A DNA stretch of 64,000 bases from Physella acuta. Lineage: Eukaryota; Mollusca; Gastropoda; Physidae. Below the pieces are notes generated by a model that saw only the letters and a list, made by a program, of their open reading frames with translations, had not been told where the DNA came from and did not search any database. The position numbers were made by a program, and so were the translations under genes. The stretch is from the NCBI RefSeq assembly GCF_028476545.1, contig NW_026731937.1:431614-495613 (forward strand), read 5' to 3'. Shown one piece after another: positions 1 to 28,985 of the stretch. Numbering within the stretch: the stretch's first letter is position 1; the number at the start of each line of letters is the position of its first letter.

Positions 1-500
1 CAAGGTGCTATTTGGCTCCCTTGCGTTACCGTGAGCGCTATAGCGCGTACGTTCTTTTTAAACAGTGCGATAAAATATGGATAAGATGTGGTATTATATT
101 CGTTGATTAAATTGAATCAGGCGCTTCCAACGGCGCACCGGCTCAATCTGGCTCCCCTGGATATCCTGAGAGCACTATGGTGCCTACGTTCGTTTTAAAA
201 AGCACCCTGCAATATTGACACGGTGGCACACGACATTCGATGATTAAACCGAGCCAGGGGTCGTAAGCGGCGCATCTGCCGTAGTGTAATCGTGGGTTCC
301 CGAAAGTTCTCTGCTGCGTACCTGACACCCGGGCTGTCGTCGAGGTGTGGTCTACCTCACTATTACTGAGAGTGATTAACGTACACTCAAGTCTTTCATA
401 CATCACGTGCTGGGGCGTGATGGGTGGTAATGCAAGCAAACTACTGACCCGACAAATATGATCCAAGAAATGTAGGGCAATCGTTGTTTACATTTAAATA
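1..500. repeat. Two diverged tandem units of about 136 bp
   Basis: The segment near 11-141 (TTTGGCTCCCTTGCG...) is repeated, diverged, from about 147 (TCTGGCTCCCCTGG...). Shared phrases include ACGTTCGTTTTAAA, GATTAAA and GGCGCA. It is richer in CpG than the surroundings. No protein or RNA family is recognised. It may be a satellite fragment or part of an element that starts left of the window. From 500 to 945 I see only AT-rich sequence with a poly-C run and no gene. Confidence 0.5.
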
Positions 501-949
501 ACTCAGTCTTGGAAAACAAAAAATTTAATTTTTTTCTTTTCTATTTTTATTTATATTTTTATTATATTTTCTTATTTAATTATTTAAGCAAAAACATTAT
601 ACAGAGGACTTTAAGTTAAAACCCCAGTTTTCAAGTGGTACTACCCATACGGCTTTTTAAAACATCAAAATGCATAGTAAAGCTTATTTTTATAATGGCA
701 AACCAATACAACTATTAATACTAGTCTTGTATTGTATGCTTAATTGCAGCATAAAAAGAAATCTTGAAAGTGACTTACATCGTTGTGCTGACGAAAAGAA
801 AAATTTCAGACAAATGTCACTGTTTAAAACTTTGAGTAAAAGGTTTCCAAAAAAAGGTGCCACTTTGCTGAAAATGCCCCCCCCCCCCGTGTACGCTACT
901 GATTACGACCATTTAGCTCTACTATGATCATCCACACAAAAGTAACACA

Positions 950-1286
950 TAAATCTGGATAAACATGAACACCGAGGTCAGCACTTACTAAAAATCTGCA
1001 TCCATGGCGGTATGGTATCCAGAAGACGTACTTGTGTTTGTACGCTTCCTATAACGTAAACAAAACGAACGACTACTGCTCAACGTTAACACAGTTTTAA
1101 GCTTCTTGTACAGAACTGAGAAAAAAAAAAAAAACTAAAATGGGGGTCGTTTGCATAAGATAAAGGCCGAGTTCTTCCCCCTCTCCGTCTTCACACACAG
1201 CCATAGGTTGACACTATTTTAGGACGAGGGCGACAACCGGGACATGTGCGGTAACTTTGATAAGGTACGATGGAGGATGGAAACGG

Positions 1287-1290
<4 letters not shown>
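950..1290. repeat. Left end of the segmental duplication (matches 31467-31808)
   Basis: A stretch of about 340 bp (GAGGTCAGCACTTACT ... CAGAAGACGTACTTG ... TTCTTCCCCCTCTC ... ATGGAGGATGGAAACGGGAA) recurs at 31467-31808 in the same orientation. It also lies in the same order relative to each STRA6-like gene, so I read it as the outermost visible part of the duplication that made the two copies. Confidence 0.65.
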
Positions 1291-1377
<87 letters not shown>

Positions 1378-1380
<3 letters not shown>

Positions 1381-3428
1381 TAGAATACCCGTCATCCGTT
1401 GGATAACTGTGGGTTTCGGGGGTCATCCATCAAAAAACATCACGTATGTCACTCAGAGGCATAGCGACCCTTCCCGGCGCCCGGGGACAAACTTTTCGAT
1501 TTTAACCCCCCCCCCCCAAGATTTCGATTTTCAACCCCCCCTCAAACTTTTGATGTGCACCCCCCCCCCACTCAAACTTTCGATTTGAACCCCCCTCAAC
1601 CTTTCAATTTATTTTTCCAAACCATTTTGGCGCCCCAACATATGTCGTCCCCCCCCGCCCCCCCCTCCACCTCTCCTTCCCCCCCCCCCCCCGCCTCCCC
1701 TCCCCCTCCCGCCCCCCCCCCCCTCCTCGCTACGCTACTGCAGTGTCACTTATCGTCACAAAAAAACAGACCCCACTTTCAAAAATTTGTTTTTTATCTT
1801 TTAAAAACACCGAAAACACCGATTTCGGACTATCCCTTCATATACTAACTTCATAGGTGACCTACTCAACTCTACTTCACCTGCCCAGTGTCCCGCCAAG
1901 TCTCAGACAACATGTTTTTATCGTTTAAAAAACGATTCCAGCCGAGCATGTCTCTGACCACACTATCCATTCATATGCTTAGGACAAAGAAACAGACAAA
2001 CTCTACTTCACCAGCCCTGTATCCTGCCAAGTTCAGATAGGCAACTTTATTATTCACATCTAAAAAAAAAAATTGAAAAAAAAAAAAGATCATTAGCGAA
2101 TTGGTCTTGAACCTGTACCACCCGAATGAGAGCCGACCTCACTACCAAGTTAGCTATTTACTCGTGACATTACAAGTGAAGTTTTATACTATTCTTTGAG
2201 TCTCCTTACGCGCATAGATCTAGATCTAACTCTAGTAGTAGGCCTAGTAACTTTCAAATTAAATTTTATCTTAAATTAGCCAAACAAAGATTTATATAAA
2301 ATAAAGAAGGTCTGAAATTATCTAGATCTAGATAGAATTATCTAGATCTAGTCTAGATTCTACGACTCTTTTGCTTAAGTCTTCTTATGTTTAGTTTTTC
2401 TTGCTAGACCTAGAATCTAGATCTAATCATTAGCTACGCTTATAGGCCCGGAGCGAGCATTTCAAAATTACCATATTCCAAACAAAGATTTATATAAAAT
2501 AATAAAGGTCTAAAATAGTTTAGTATATAGAAAATCATTATTATCTAAATCTAGATAGAAAATTATCTATATTTTAGATCTACGACTGAGCTATATCTAG
2601 AGTTTACGTCTATAATTTTGCACACTTAGCGGTATAGAAGCCGCGTATGAATCTTAAGTTATGCAAATAGGCCCTGCATCCAGCATTTCCTAATTAGCAT
2701 ATTTCATAGCTATACAAACAAAGATTTATATAAAATAATAAAGGTCTAAAATAGTTTAGTATATAGAAACTCATTATTATCTAAATCTAGATAGAATTAT
2801 CTATATTCTAGATCTACGACTGGTTTGCTAAAGTTTCGTTTTTTTTATTGTATTTATAACTAATAAATCTTTGATTTGACCTAGATTTTTAGATTCTAGA
2901 TTCTAGATCTAGATCTATAAATAACTTTCCTTCGACAGCTGATCTTTAGACCTAGAGAAATTTATTGTAAACCTAAATGAAAAAGACAGTTTAAAATTGA
3001 TATAAGTGTTGGAACGTAATAAATACAGCAAACGGAGGTATTGTTAAAGTTATGACCGACAGAAAATTAGATTTAGAACGCGTTAAACTTTTGAATGGGA
3101 ACACAATTTTCTTCAATAGACGCCGCCATTTTATTGTACTAAAGAGTAAACAAAAACCTGTGACGTCACTATTCCCACAAAGTTTAGTCAAGGTTTTAAC
3201 ATTTAAAAAAAAAATGGGTTATTCTGCGTATGAATAAATCAATAAATTAATTAACGTCTTTAAATAAATTTGTGATTAACAGTCTGTCTGCATTAAAAAA
3301 TTATTCTCTACCTACATACTATTTTACAGCTTTCCACGATGAGTGTAACCATGCGAGATATTCGATCAGGCAAACAAACAAACAAAAAAATAAATATTCA
3401 AACATGTAAACAAACTTGACTTTTAGTA

Positions 3429-3436
<8 letters not shown>
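1378..3436. mobile_element. Composite dispersed repeat, copy 1 (nested MITE and internal monomers)
   Basis: Begins TACTAGAATACCCGTCATCC and ends near CTTTTAGTAGTATATA. A second copy at 38123-39700 is inside an intron of copy B, where copy A has nothing comparable, so it moves or has been inserted. From left to right it holds a C-rich MITE of the GGCGTAGCGA family (about 1460-1735), a SINE-like tail (about 1850-2040), and a TCTAGATCTAGATCT-rich part with three tandem monomers of about 200-237 bp starting with ACAAAGATTTATATAAAATA (2284, 2480, 2718). No coding sequence is recognised. Confidence 0.6.
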
Positions 3437-3473
<37 letters not shown>

Positions 3474-4049
3474 AGCCAAAAAAGAAACTCTGCGGCAGGG
3501 TGGGGGGGGGGGCTTTTTCTAGTTCCGCAACTGTAGAAAGTAAAAATTAAATGGTTTATCTTTTTCCTTCACTTTTTTAAACAAATTAATTGTGTTTTTA
3601 CATTTCTAGAAAACTGATTAGATTAAACAATTTGTCATCGAACTAGAACAGGATTATCAATAGACATAGCCTTCTGTTCAGGGGCGAACCTGTCATGACG
3701 TCTGACACCCGCACAAATTTAAATTTTAATTTTCGCGAATTTCAGCCTTGATGTTTGGTTTGTATTAAAATTTTACTGTAGCTGCGGCACGATTTCTTTA
3801 TTTTACAGTTACTATACCACGTTCCTCCGCAAACATCAAAATCCAATACACAAACTGTAGATTAAATATAGGAAAAACTTCAGATTTGTAATGACTTCTG
3901 TGAGTCGCTGCTCCCCTTTGATAGCCAACTAGGGGGCACGTAACACGTTTACACATTGGCATTATAACTGTTCGATTGGTCCTACAAAGTGTACTGTGGC
4001 GGGATAGGTCAGGGGGTGGGGACCAAATAGGGGGTTCGAAAATTGTCTC

Positions 4050-4114
<65 letters not shown>

Positions 4115-4344
4115 CTATTTATAGTTATATTTTCTTTCACCATTGCCAAGGCCGAGTTCTATTTCCCCCTACAGAATAAGCACACGCTGTCGTCGGCAAA
4201 ATTCTTCAAAGAAAAACATCAAAGACCATATCTCGAGAAGCCGCTAGATATGTAGTGGGCTTTCATGATGTACGGCACTTCTTTCGACTATTGCCACAAC
4301 ATAACAGTAGCAGCTTTCGACTATTACCACAACACATCACTAGT
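3437..4344. other. Gene-free stretch
   Basis: Holds an (AT)n tract (4053-4111), a poly-G run near 3502 and unique AT-rich sequence. No exon or family is recognised. The paralogy with the copy B flank becomes readable at about 4345. Confidence 0.5.
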
Positions 4345-5597
4345 AGCAAAATTTTACCACTAGCTTTGTACTACAAAATAACAACAAATTTAAAAGCAAA
4401 ATGTTTTAGTTTTATTTCATGATAATGTTTTGTCTGTTGTTTCTTTCACAAATCCTATTTAAAACACACAGTTGTAAAAAAAATTTTTTAAAAAATCTGA
4501 AAATGAAAAGTTAGAAAAAGGAGACAATAATATCACAACTAAAATTCTTAATTATTAATCAATTCTATTTGTTCTCATTTTAATTAACATATACAGTATA
4601 ATGTACAGGAAAGTGACTAATCTATTTGAAAGATGTACATAAAACTTTTTATTTACATAAAATCAACATCATAAAACTACGAGTCGTAGCCTGGCGTAGA
4701 ACAGCACAGGACAATGAATTTCTGAAACGAATTCGAATATCACACACAAGACTTTAAATAAATCTGCAAATGCAAATGTAAAATAAGTTTTTGCTAAAGC
4801 AAATTATGTAAGGCATTACTTATTGTAAAATTGAAATAAAATTAATACAAGGTCGGGTTATTACACAAACAAATGTATTATACTCCTCATAGGTATTTAA
4901 TATAAAATTGGTAATGAAAGTAGGAGGGGGTATAACAAATTATAAGGCAGGTTCTTGCTTCAGGATTGTGGGATACAGTATTATGACAGGAGGAATTGTG
5001 GGTAGCAGGGATTGTGGTAACAGGGATTGGGAGCAGTAAGGATTGGGGTATAAGGGATTTAGCTTAGCAAAAATCGAGGAGAGCTAGAAGACGTTAGTGG
5101 TGGTATAGGTATGAAAACCTGTTTTTTAGTTTAAATTTTTATATTGAAACACATAATTTTAAAATCTGCTGTTGTATTAGTTTTTATTTTGTATAAAACA
5201 AAGTAACATATTAATGCGACATCACCCTCTGAGCATAGCAATGAAAGCCCAAACTTATTTTGTGTAAACTCTACATAACTCTACATCATATTCTTGATAA
5301 AGTGATAATTTTCATATTAATGTAACGTTTAACAGTAAACTAATCGTTTTATAAACAGTGTATATTTCATTTTTGAATTATTGATCTATGAAAAAGTGAC
5401 ACCAATAGCAAAAACATTATAATTAATTGGTTTAATATCAAACAAACTAGTTGTGCTATTACATGTCAAAAATAATAATTATGTAAAAAAATTGGTCATC
5501 GAACTTGAGCATGATTATCGATACACAATTCCTACACGTATAAATTATAATTAATTGAATAAAAGTAGCTACTGGTCTTGTACTTTAAATGCAAAAG

Positions 5598-5666
<69 letters not shown>

Positions 5667-6239
5667 GAAATAAATTTGTTTGACAAATATATAATATGTG
5701 TTTATATAAAATATAACATGTATACTATAGTCCTATAAATGTAGATATTTTTTGCCTCCAACATAGAACTTACAGGGTCAGTTTGTCTTGCCATGTTCAC
5801 TTAAGTATTACAGTTTTCATCATCGGCTTGTGAAAACTTATATAGATTTACTATAGACTAGTAATACTTCTTTTAACGTGTGCATTGAAGTTGTTTTTAT
5901 ACATAATACAATTCATTTAATTTCAATTTTATTCCTACTTTGACAATTTAGATGTTTGATGGAGATTGAGATTTCTGAGGAGATAAAATAAATAGTAGGG
6001 ACTTTTTTTTGGATTGAGACTTGGTCTTATAACTAGATCTTAATCAAATATGAGATTAACTGAAAAGGTTATAATATATTAAGCGGCATCAATGATATGT
6101 AGATTAAAATAAGACACTTCAAATAAAACATTCTTCTTTTTCAAATAGCTATTTCTCTAATGCTCTTCCTAAAAAGTATTTTTTTCATTATATTTTATAC
6201 ATTTTATGTATTAATAATAAGTGATTTACATGAAAAAAT

Positions 6240-6935
6240 AAACCGGGAGTGATTTCCCCTAAACTTTCGAATATTCTAAAATAACCTCACGGGGGGATGG
6301 CAACTCGGGATATAGGCAATATTTTAAATCCATTTTTAATTACTTAAACTTGTTATAATAGAATAGAATCTCGTAAAAAAAGAATGGCACACCAAGTGAA
6401 CGCCAAATAAAATGTGCATAAGAATGCGGGATATTATTAGTACTTTATAAATTCACATGCGTTTTTTTGAGAAATCGGAAATAGCGTAGATCACTACTTC
6501 CGGTCGACGGAAATTACTAAAAATTTGATAGATGTCAGAGAATTAGATTTTTTACCTACGTGTGAAATTTCATGTATCTATCTGAAATAGTACTCAAGTT
6601 ATAGGCTTTTGAAAAATTCAAAGTAGAAAAAGTTCCACTTCCGGTTATCGGAAATCGCTGAAAAGTTGATACTGATCTATGATTTCGATATAATACTTAT
6701 ATATTAAATTTCATTAACCTAGCTGTAACGGTACTCAAGTTATCGTGTTTGCACACACACACACACACACACAAACAGACACACATACACAAAGACATAC
6801 GGACAAGATCGGAAAACTATGGTTTTCCAACTCAGGGAGCCCTAAAACGTAAAGATTTGCAAATATCTCGATTTTTTTTTACGATTAAAAGACTTTCTCT
6901 ATACTTTGTATATACGAGAAAGAAAAAAACACTAC
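6240..6935 (+). mobile_element. Pearl/HINE-like nonautonomous element
   Basis: Left part begins AACCGGGAGTGATTTCCCCT. It is followed by two diverged monomers of about 150 bp (each with CTTCCGGT...GGAAAT and TACTCAAGTTAT), then an (AC)n microsatellite (about 6752-6780), then a right end reading ACATACGGACAAG ... ACTCAGGGAG. A terminal hairpin (CTTTCTC...GAGAAAG) lies near 6891-6922. Flank, tandem core monomers, microsatellite and a hairpin near the end is the layout I recall for bivalve pearl elements and helentron-associated elements. Related copies lie at 28540-28985, 42465-43040 and 45545-46205. Confidence 0.5.
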
Positions 6936-7647
6936 AGTACATTACAGCAATTGTCAGAGTACATATTATGCATGTATCTCTAAATATTTATAGTTTTTTC
7001 ATATCTATTTAATTTACTCACTAAAACGAGTTTCCACCGGGTATATTGATAACCCACTAAAAATACTGTAAAATTATTTGATTCACGCATTCAAATTAAT
7101 ACCTCCCCGTAGAACAGTAACAACAGTGGTAAATAGTTCGATTAATTCACCTGTTAAATATAGAGTAAACTCCCTTTGTTTGTCAACGATTTTGGGTAGA
7201 CTTAATGAAAAACTGCAATTCACTATCAAGGCAACAATTATAGCCTAATGCGAATGAGATCATGAATTATGGTATTCAGTAAAAAAACAACATTATTTAT
7301 CTTAAAAAGTATATGATTTCTTTCGACAAACAGTGTAGATATGTAAATAGTCCTAATTAGCGCTGACATTAAGCCATATTTTTCAAACTACTAATAAAAA
7401 AATAGTTGCCACTTGTAAATAAGGCCAAATATTATAATATATGCTATCAAAATATCAAAATATAAGCACATTTTTTAAAAGAATGAAATATAGTAGATGA
7501 ACTTAATGTTCATGTGAACATTTTTCAAAAAGATTATGCAGAGGTAGGTCTACTGTAAAAAAAATTGAGTTATAATATTATACAATTACTTGAACAGATG
7601 TTTCCTAACTATACAGAAAAAAATTATCAAATATTACTGACAATGCA

Positions 7648-7764
7648 TTTAATAAAAAAAAAATAGCTTAATTTACCTAATTTAAAATTTAAATAACTTG
7701 GAGTTTAAACTCCAAGTTATTTAAATTTTAAATTAGATAAATTAAGCTATTTTTTTTATTAAAA
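7648..7764. repeat. Near-perfect 117-bp palindrome
   Basis: Centred on GTTTAAAC at 7703-7710, with arms of about 55 bp that differ by an A/T-run indel and one base. At the matching place in the copy B flank (about 35345-35395) a single unpaired arm is present (AATTTAAAAGTTAAATTACT). This suggests the palindrome arose by inverted duplication of existing sequence. Confidence 0.85.
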
Positions 7765-8442
7765 GGTTTGAATTTCAGATTAAACGTTGAATCTAACAAT
7801 TAACACAAAACATTGTAATATTGTTTTAAATGGGACGATATTTTAGCAGAAAGTCTTACGCTAATTGTTACACTGTACCCAACGCCCTGCTCCAGTTACT
7901 TGACCTTGTTACACTAGTTTACAGTTTTATAGAAAGCTATTTCATTTTGACTACATATTTTGCTACGACAACCATCTTCCTAAAATATTTGTTCTTCATA
8001 GATTAAATATTAGTAAAATTGTGTTTAGTTTTTTGTTTACAGTAGTCTGTCTTGTCAGGCTAAACTTTTTGTGATCCATAAAAAAATAAGTCCAAGTAAA
8101 ATCCCTTTGTAAATAAGGTAGAAGGAAACCAATAAGCTTAGGTCATATGGTTTAACTGATTACCACATAAAATAATGAATGTCTATTAAAGATATATAAG
8201 CTATTTACAGATGAGTTATAATAATTCTTGAAGTTAAATAGTATTTTTAAAAATAATTTCTTTCTTAATAAGCAACACATTTTTATAACATTTAACACGT
8301 ATTAGAAATTGTATAATTCTTACCTTAAGCCTACATAAATAATTACAATACAAACCACATTTTACAGCGTATAGCAGATTTAAAATGTGTAATTTCACAT
8401 AAAATTATTAATATACATGAATTATTAATTTTTAAGAATTAT

Positions 8443-25178
<16,736 letters not shown>

Positions 25179-25834
25179 TTTCGTACACTCCGACTACCTT
25201 TTATTGTATTTTATTAGATGTATTTGATTTTATTAGTTTATAGATTTCTTTGATATATTGAACTTTATCGATACCAGTCACAAGATTAAACCATCTAGTT
25301 GACCCTCAACAATTCATTTATTTGACCTGTAAAAACAAGTTATAATTGTTAAATTCAACATCTCAACCAGATCAAATCGATTCATATAAAAAATATAGTA
25401 TGAAAAAAGGTGTCAAATTAACATAAGAGATGGATGGGATATCACATGCTGGAAATATACAAAATAAAGCTTAGGGCGATATGCCGGGTGGAGGATGAAA
25501 AAACCGCATTTTTTAATTTGTGCATGAATCAGCTGGAGCAATATTCTGAGGACGCAATTTTTAGCTGCCCAACTTTTTTTTTTCCATTTTCTTGTGTGTG
25601 ACTCTTTTTACGACATTTTATTTGCCTTGTTCATTTTTAAATATTTTTATTATATGACTCTACTTTTAGATTATTTTTTTGTTGTTTTATTGCTTTTTAC
25701 AGTAATTCAAAGCAGCTAAAAATTTTATTGTACGCTATGTTAGGTCATAAAAAATGTATTTTATGATTTTGAATGCGTTTTACTCCGTATAAAATAAGTA
25801 AAGATTCATCTTTAGACCTAGCAATACATTGGGC

Positions 25835-25935
25835 AGACGAAGTAGAGTTCAAATGTTTCTCAACCTCGGCATATGAAAGGATGGTGTGGTCAGCACTATG
25901 CCCAGCCGCATTTACTTTCCTTCACGAAAATCAGA
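25835..25935 (-). mobile_element. SINE fragment
   Basis: Reverse-oriented body only (GAAGTAGAGTTC ... GTCAGCACTATGCCCAGCC). No tRNA-like head remains. Confidence 0.6.
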
Positions 25936-26509
25936 GCGGGGTTGATGTTATTATCATTTTTCTAGTTATTTCATATTAAGGATTAAGAGTCTAGGGATTA
26001 TTCTTCTGGGGATTAAATTTTAAAGGGATTAAGTATCAGGGATTGAGTGTCGGGCATAAAACCTCGGGGATTAAGTGACAGGGTATCATGTTTTCTTTTA
26101 AATAATATATAAACAATTAATCAACGGGGTTCACGAATGTATAACAGCTGCTAAGACTGAACAATTCATGTTTCTTATTGAAAGGTACAAGATCTAAAGA
26201 TAGTCCCACTTTCTATGCAGATATTGTTGATTGAAGTGATACCAAACAGAATAAAATCACCATGTAACATTAGAACTTAAGAGACTCGTATATACATTTA
26301 TGTCAGTCTGATGGATGTAAAAATTGCTTTGGGTTACTACATTATAATTAATGCTTTAATTGTTTCCTTTTTATTTAGTTACAAAAATCAATTTACTTTA
26401 TTACGAGAATAACATTACATTAGAAACAATTTTAAGGCTTTTATTGTATTCAAAGATGGAATATAAACATAAATGTAAAAGTAAAGCACCCCATACAAAA
26501 TTGACGGTC

Positions 26510-26735
26510 TATGGAAGAAGTGGAGTCCACCTGTTTCTGTTACCTCGGCATATAAAGGGATAGGGTGGTCAGCACTATGCCTAGTTATCTTTGCTTTCCC
26601 TAACATGAGCTAAATACCTGTCACAGCTGCTAGGGCTCAGAGACGGTCTACTGACGAACCTGGATTCGAACTCATGACTTACGTTTTAGCAGTCTCGCTC
26701 TCTGCCACTAGACCATTACGTCCCAAAGATGGAAT
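26510..26735 (-). mobile_element. tRNA-derived SINE
   Basis: Reverse-oriented near-full member: GTCAGCACTATGCC, CGGTCTACTGACG, GGATTCGAACTC (B box) and CTCTGCCACTAGACC (A-box side). Confidence 0.72.
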
Positions 26736-27169
26736 GAGGTATCTGCTATTGCTCTATTCCTGCATCTAACGTCCCCCCCCCCCCTTTGCCGTAAATACAA
26801 GAAAACTATAAACCATCCCTACTCCCATCTGTGGTATAAATACACGAGGCTTTGCAATAAAAAAAATTAGGATTATATGTTTGTGTTTTGGTATGTTGAT
26901 GTGGTTATCCTTTCTTCTTTAGATTGTAGGCCTACTGCTAATATAAAGTAAGCAGGCCCTATCAATGTATCATTGGATGCACGTTTGTGGTTTGATGTTT
27001 CATTATATTTTGTGACTCATGTTCTTTTGTTATTTGGATGTCTAGGACGTCCGTATTCCAAAAACAGACCAACGGTGTGGACCTTCAGTGAGAATACGTT
27101 TTATAGAACACCAGTAAAACACACAAATTTCATGCCAGTGGATACTATGTTGGCATAGTGTTAGCTGTC

Positions 27170-27420
27170 ACACTGACAAACGTGACAGTAATAGCTAGCA
27201 CACTAACAGTGGCATTCGATACACCGAGCACTGACCGGTACGAAGCCACAACCATTCGCATGTGCCGTTGCCATAGCAACGTTTAGAAAATCGCAGCGCG
27301 GGGGTGGACAATGGCTACTCTCGTGAGACGAGATATGAATACAAAAATAATAATAAACTAATCGTCGACCCGTTTAACTCGACGTTCAGTTCGGAAATAT
27401 GATTCATAACATGTTAAAAT
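27170..27420. promoter_or_regulatory. CpG-rich island with an RFX X-box
   Basis: CpG is frequent here (for example ATACACCGAGCACTGACCGG and ATCGTCGACCCG) against a CpG-poor background. A palindromic X-box GTTGCCATAGCAAC lies at 27267-27280. About 30 bp to its right an ATG in a good context (GACAATGG, 27311) is followed by CTCTC|GTGAGA, a possible donor, but no downstream exons are recognised. It lies about 2.1 kb upstream of copy A exon 1, so it could also serve that gene. Confidence 0.45.
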
Positions 27421-28049
27421 ATAAGGCGTTGTAATCGAGTGTGGCTGGGCTGCATCAATGCAAAATTGTAATGTGTTTTAAAGACTGCTTTTCATAGAGC
27501 AGGATTTGGAATAGTCCCCATGGGATATAGGGTGGGGGTTTAAACATGTTAAATGCCCATGTCGTTAAAAATTAATATAGTTAAGTGGTTTATTTGAAAT
27601 AGTTGTTAAGTTGTTCATTTCAGATACTTGCAAAGTGGTTCATATCAAATAATGACTAAGCTACACATATGGGCCTACTAGTCAGTGCTATAATAACTCT
27701 GGTTTCTTTTTTCTTCTCTTTTTGGAGTTGATATTATCGATTAAAAAAACTGACTAGGCCTACATCTTAATTCAAAAACATTTAAAGCAGTTAAAAAGAC
27801 TAATTTTGTATAAAAATCAAAATGCATAACAAACGTATCAACATTTTCTTGCAAATATTTTAAAACAGAAATTTTCCGCCGATGACGGAAGAGTGACAGA
27901 TATATCAAGATATATCAAGATAAATACTATTCAAAGATATTTTTTTTAGCCTGTAGTAGGCCTACTACTTCACGACAAATCAATCGAAATTTCACAGAAA
28001 CTAGTGAATAAGATCTCATACCTTTGTGTGTAATTTCGTCTACCTACCT

Positions 28050-28535
28050 GAAACGGTGGGACGGAGTGGTCTATCGATAGAGAGCTGGAATGATAACCCG
28101 TAAGTCTCGAGTTCGAATCCGGGTTCAAGTCAGTAGACCGTACCTGAGCAGTGTTTCTTCCAGACTTTTTTCTCCAGGGGGGGGCACTTGAAATCTTCGG
28201 GGGGGGCGGTAAACTTTCTTCCGGGGGGGGGGGGGCGGACACTGTTAAAAGTATATATTTTCTATATAAATTATATAAATTTCATTTCGTTCGGGGGGGC
28301 GGTAAAATTTTTTCGGGGGGGCTTCGCCCCCCCCCCCCCCCCCCCCCGAAGAGATGCCTGGAAGAAACTCTGTACCTGAGTCCACCCAACTCTGATGGGT
28401 ACCTAACTCACGTTAGGGGAAGTAAAGGCGGCTGGGCATAGTGCTGACCACACTAACTCTTCATATGCCGATGTCACAGAAACAAGTGAACTCTACTTCA
28501 CTTGCCCCATAGACTGCCAGGTTTGAAAGGGAAAT
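28050..28535 (+). mobile_element. tRNA-derived SINE, interrupted by a MITE
   Basis: tRNA-like head with an A-box-like GGAGTGGTCTATCGATAGAG and a B box GTTCGAATCC. After the MITE comes a conserved body: CTCTGATGGGTACC, GCTGGGCATAGTGCTGACC, CTCTACTTCAC and a TTTGAAAGGG tail. This is the clearest member of a family with more than ten copies in the window. Confidence 0.85.
28149..28372. mobile_element. hAT-type MITE inserted into a SINE
   Basis: A 224-bp element with ends CAGTGTTTCTTCCAG and CTGGAAGAAACTCTG and long G and C runs inside. It is flanked by a perfect 8-bp duplication TACCTGAG (28141-28148 and 28373-28380). It splits the SINE at 28050-28535, so it is the younger of the two. Confidence 0.9.
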
Positions 28536-28539
28536 TTTT

Positions 28540-28985
28540 TTTTACCTGAAACGGTACTCAAGTTATCGGTATTTTATAAATCAGGAATAGAGTAAACAAC
28601 CACTCATCGATATTGGCGGTTACTTTAAAATTTGAAAGTAATTTAAGCATAATATGCTATACTTACATGAAACAGCACTCAAGTTATCTAGTTCCCTAGG
28701 AAACAAAGTACCACTTCCGGTTACCGGAAATCTTTCAAAATTTGAAAAAAATATTTATCGGCCTGTATAAAATTTCTTCAACACAACTGAAACGGTACTC
28801 TAGTTACCGTGTTCACAAACAGACATATACACAGACAAATTTGCAAAATTAGGTTTATCCGACTCAAGGAGATTAAAAATTCGCGATTGGATAACATCTC
28901 GATGTAGTTATTTATTAATTTAATTATTATTTTTTTTTTGCACAATGACGGCATTTTCTTTAAACTTCGTATACGAGAAAATCAA
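28540..28985 (+). mobile_element. Pearl/HINE-like element, partial
   Basis: Carries successive GTACTCAAGTTAT-type monomers, CACTTCCGGTTACCGG, a short acylated CA-rich stretch with ACAGACA, and the right-end hairpin (ATTTTCT...AGAAAAT near 28952-28982). The left flank seen in the other copies is missing. Confidence 0.45.

Larger units (their letters stand above)
4345..8442. repeat. Paralogous 3' flank of copy A (matches 33095-36080)
   Basis: Noncoding sequence downstream of copy A that aligns in order with the flank of copy B. Shared phrases include TTTTACCACTAG, TTATGACAG, TAATGAAAGCCCAA and CAGTAACAACAGTGGTAAA. Copy A carries extra insertions: an (AT)n tract (5602-5664), a pearl-like element (6240-6935) and a hairpin (7648-7764). 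No coding sequence is seen. Confidence 0.7.
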
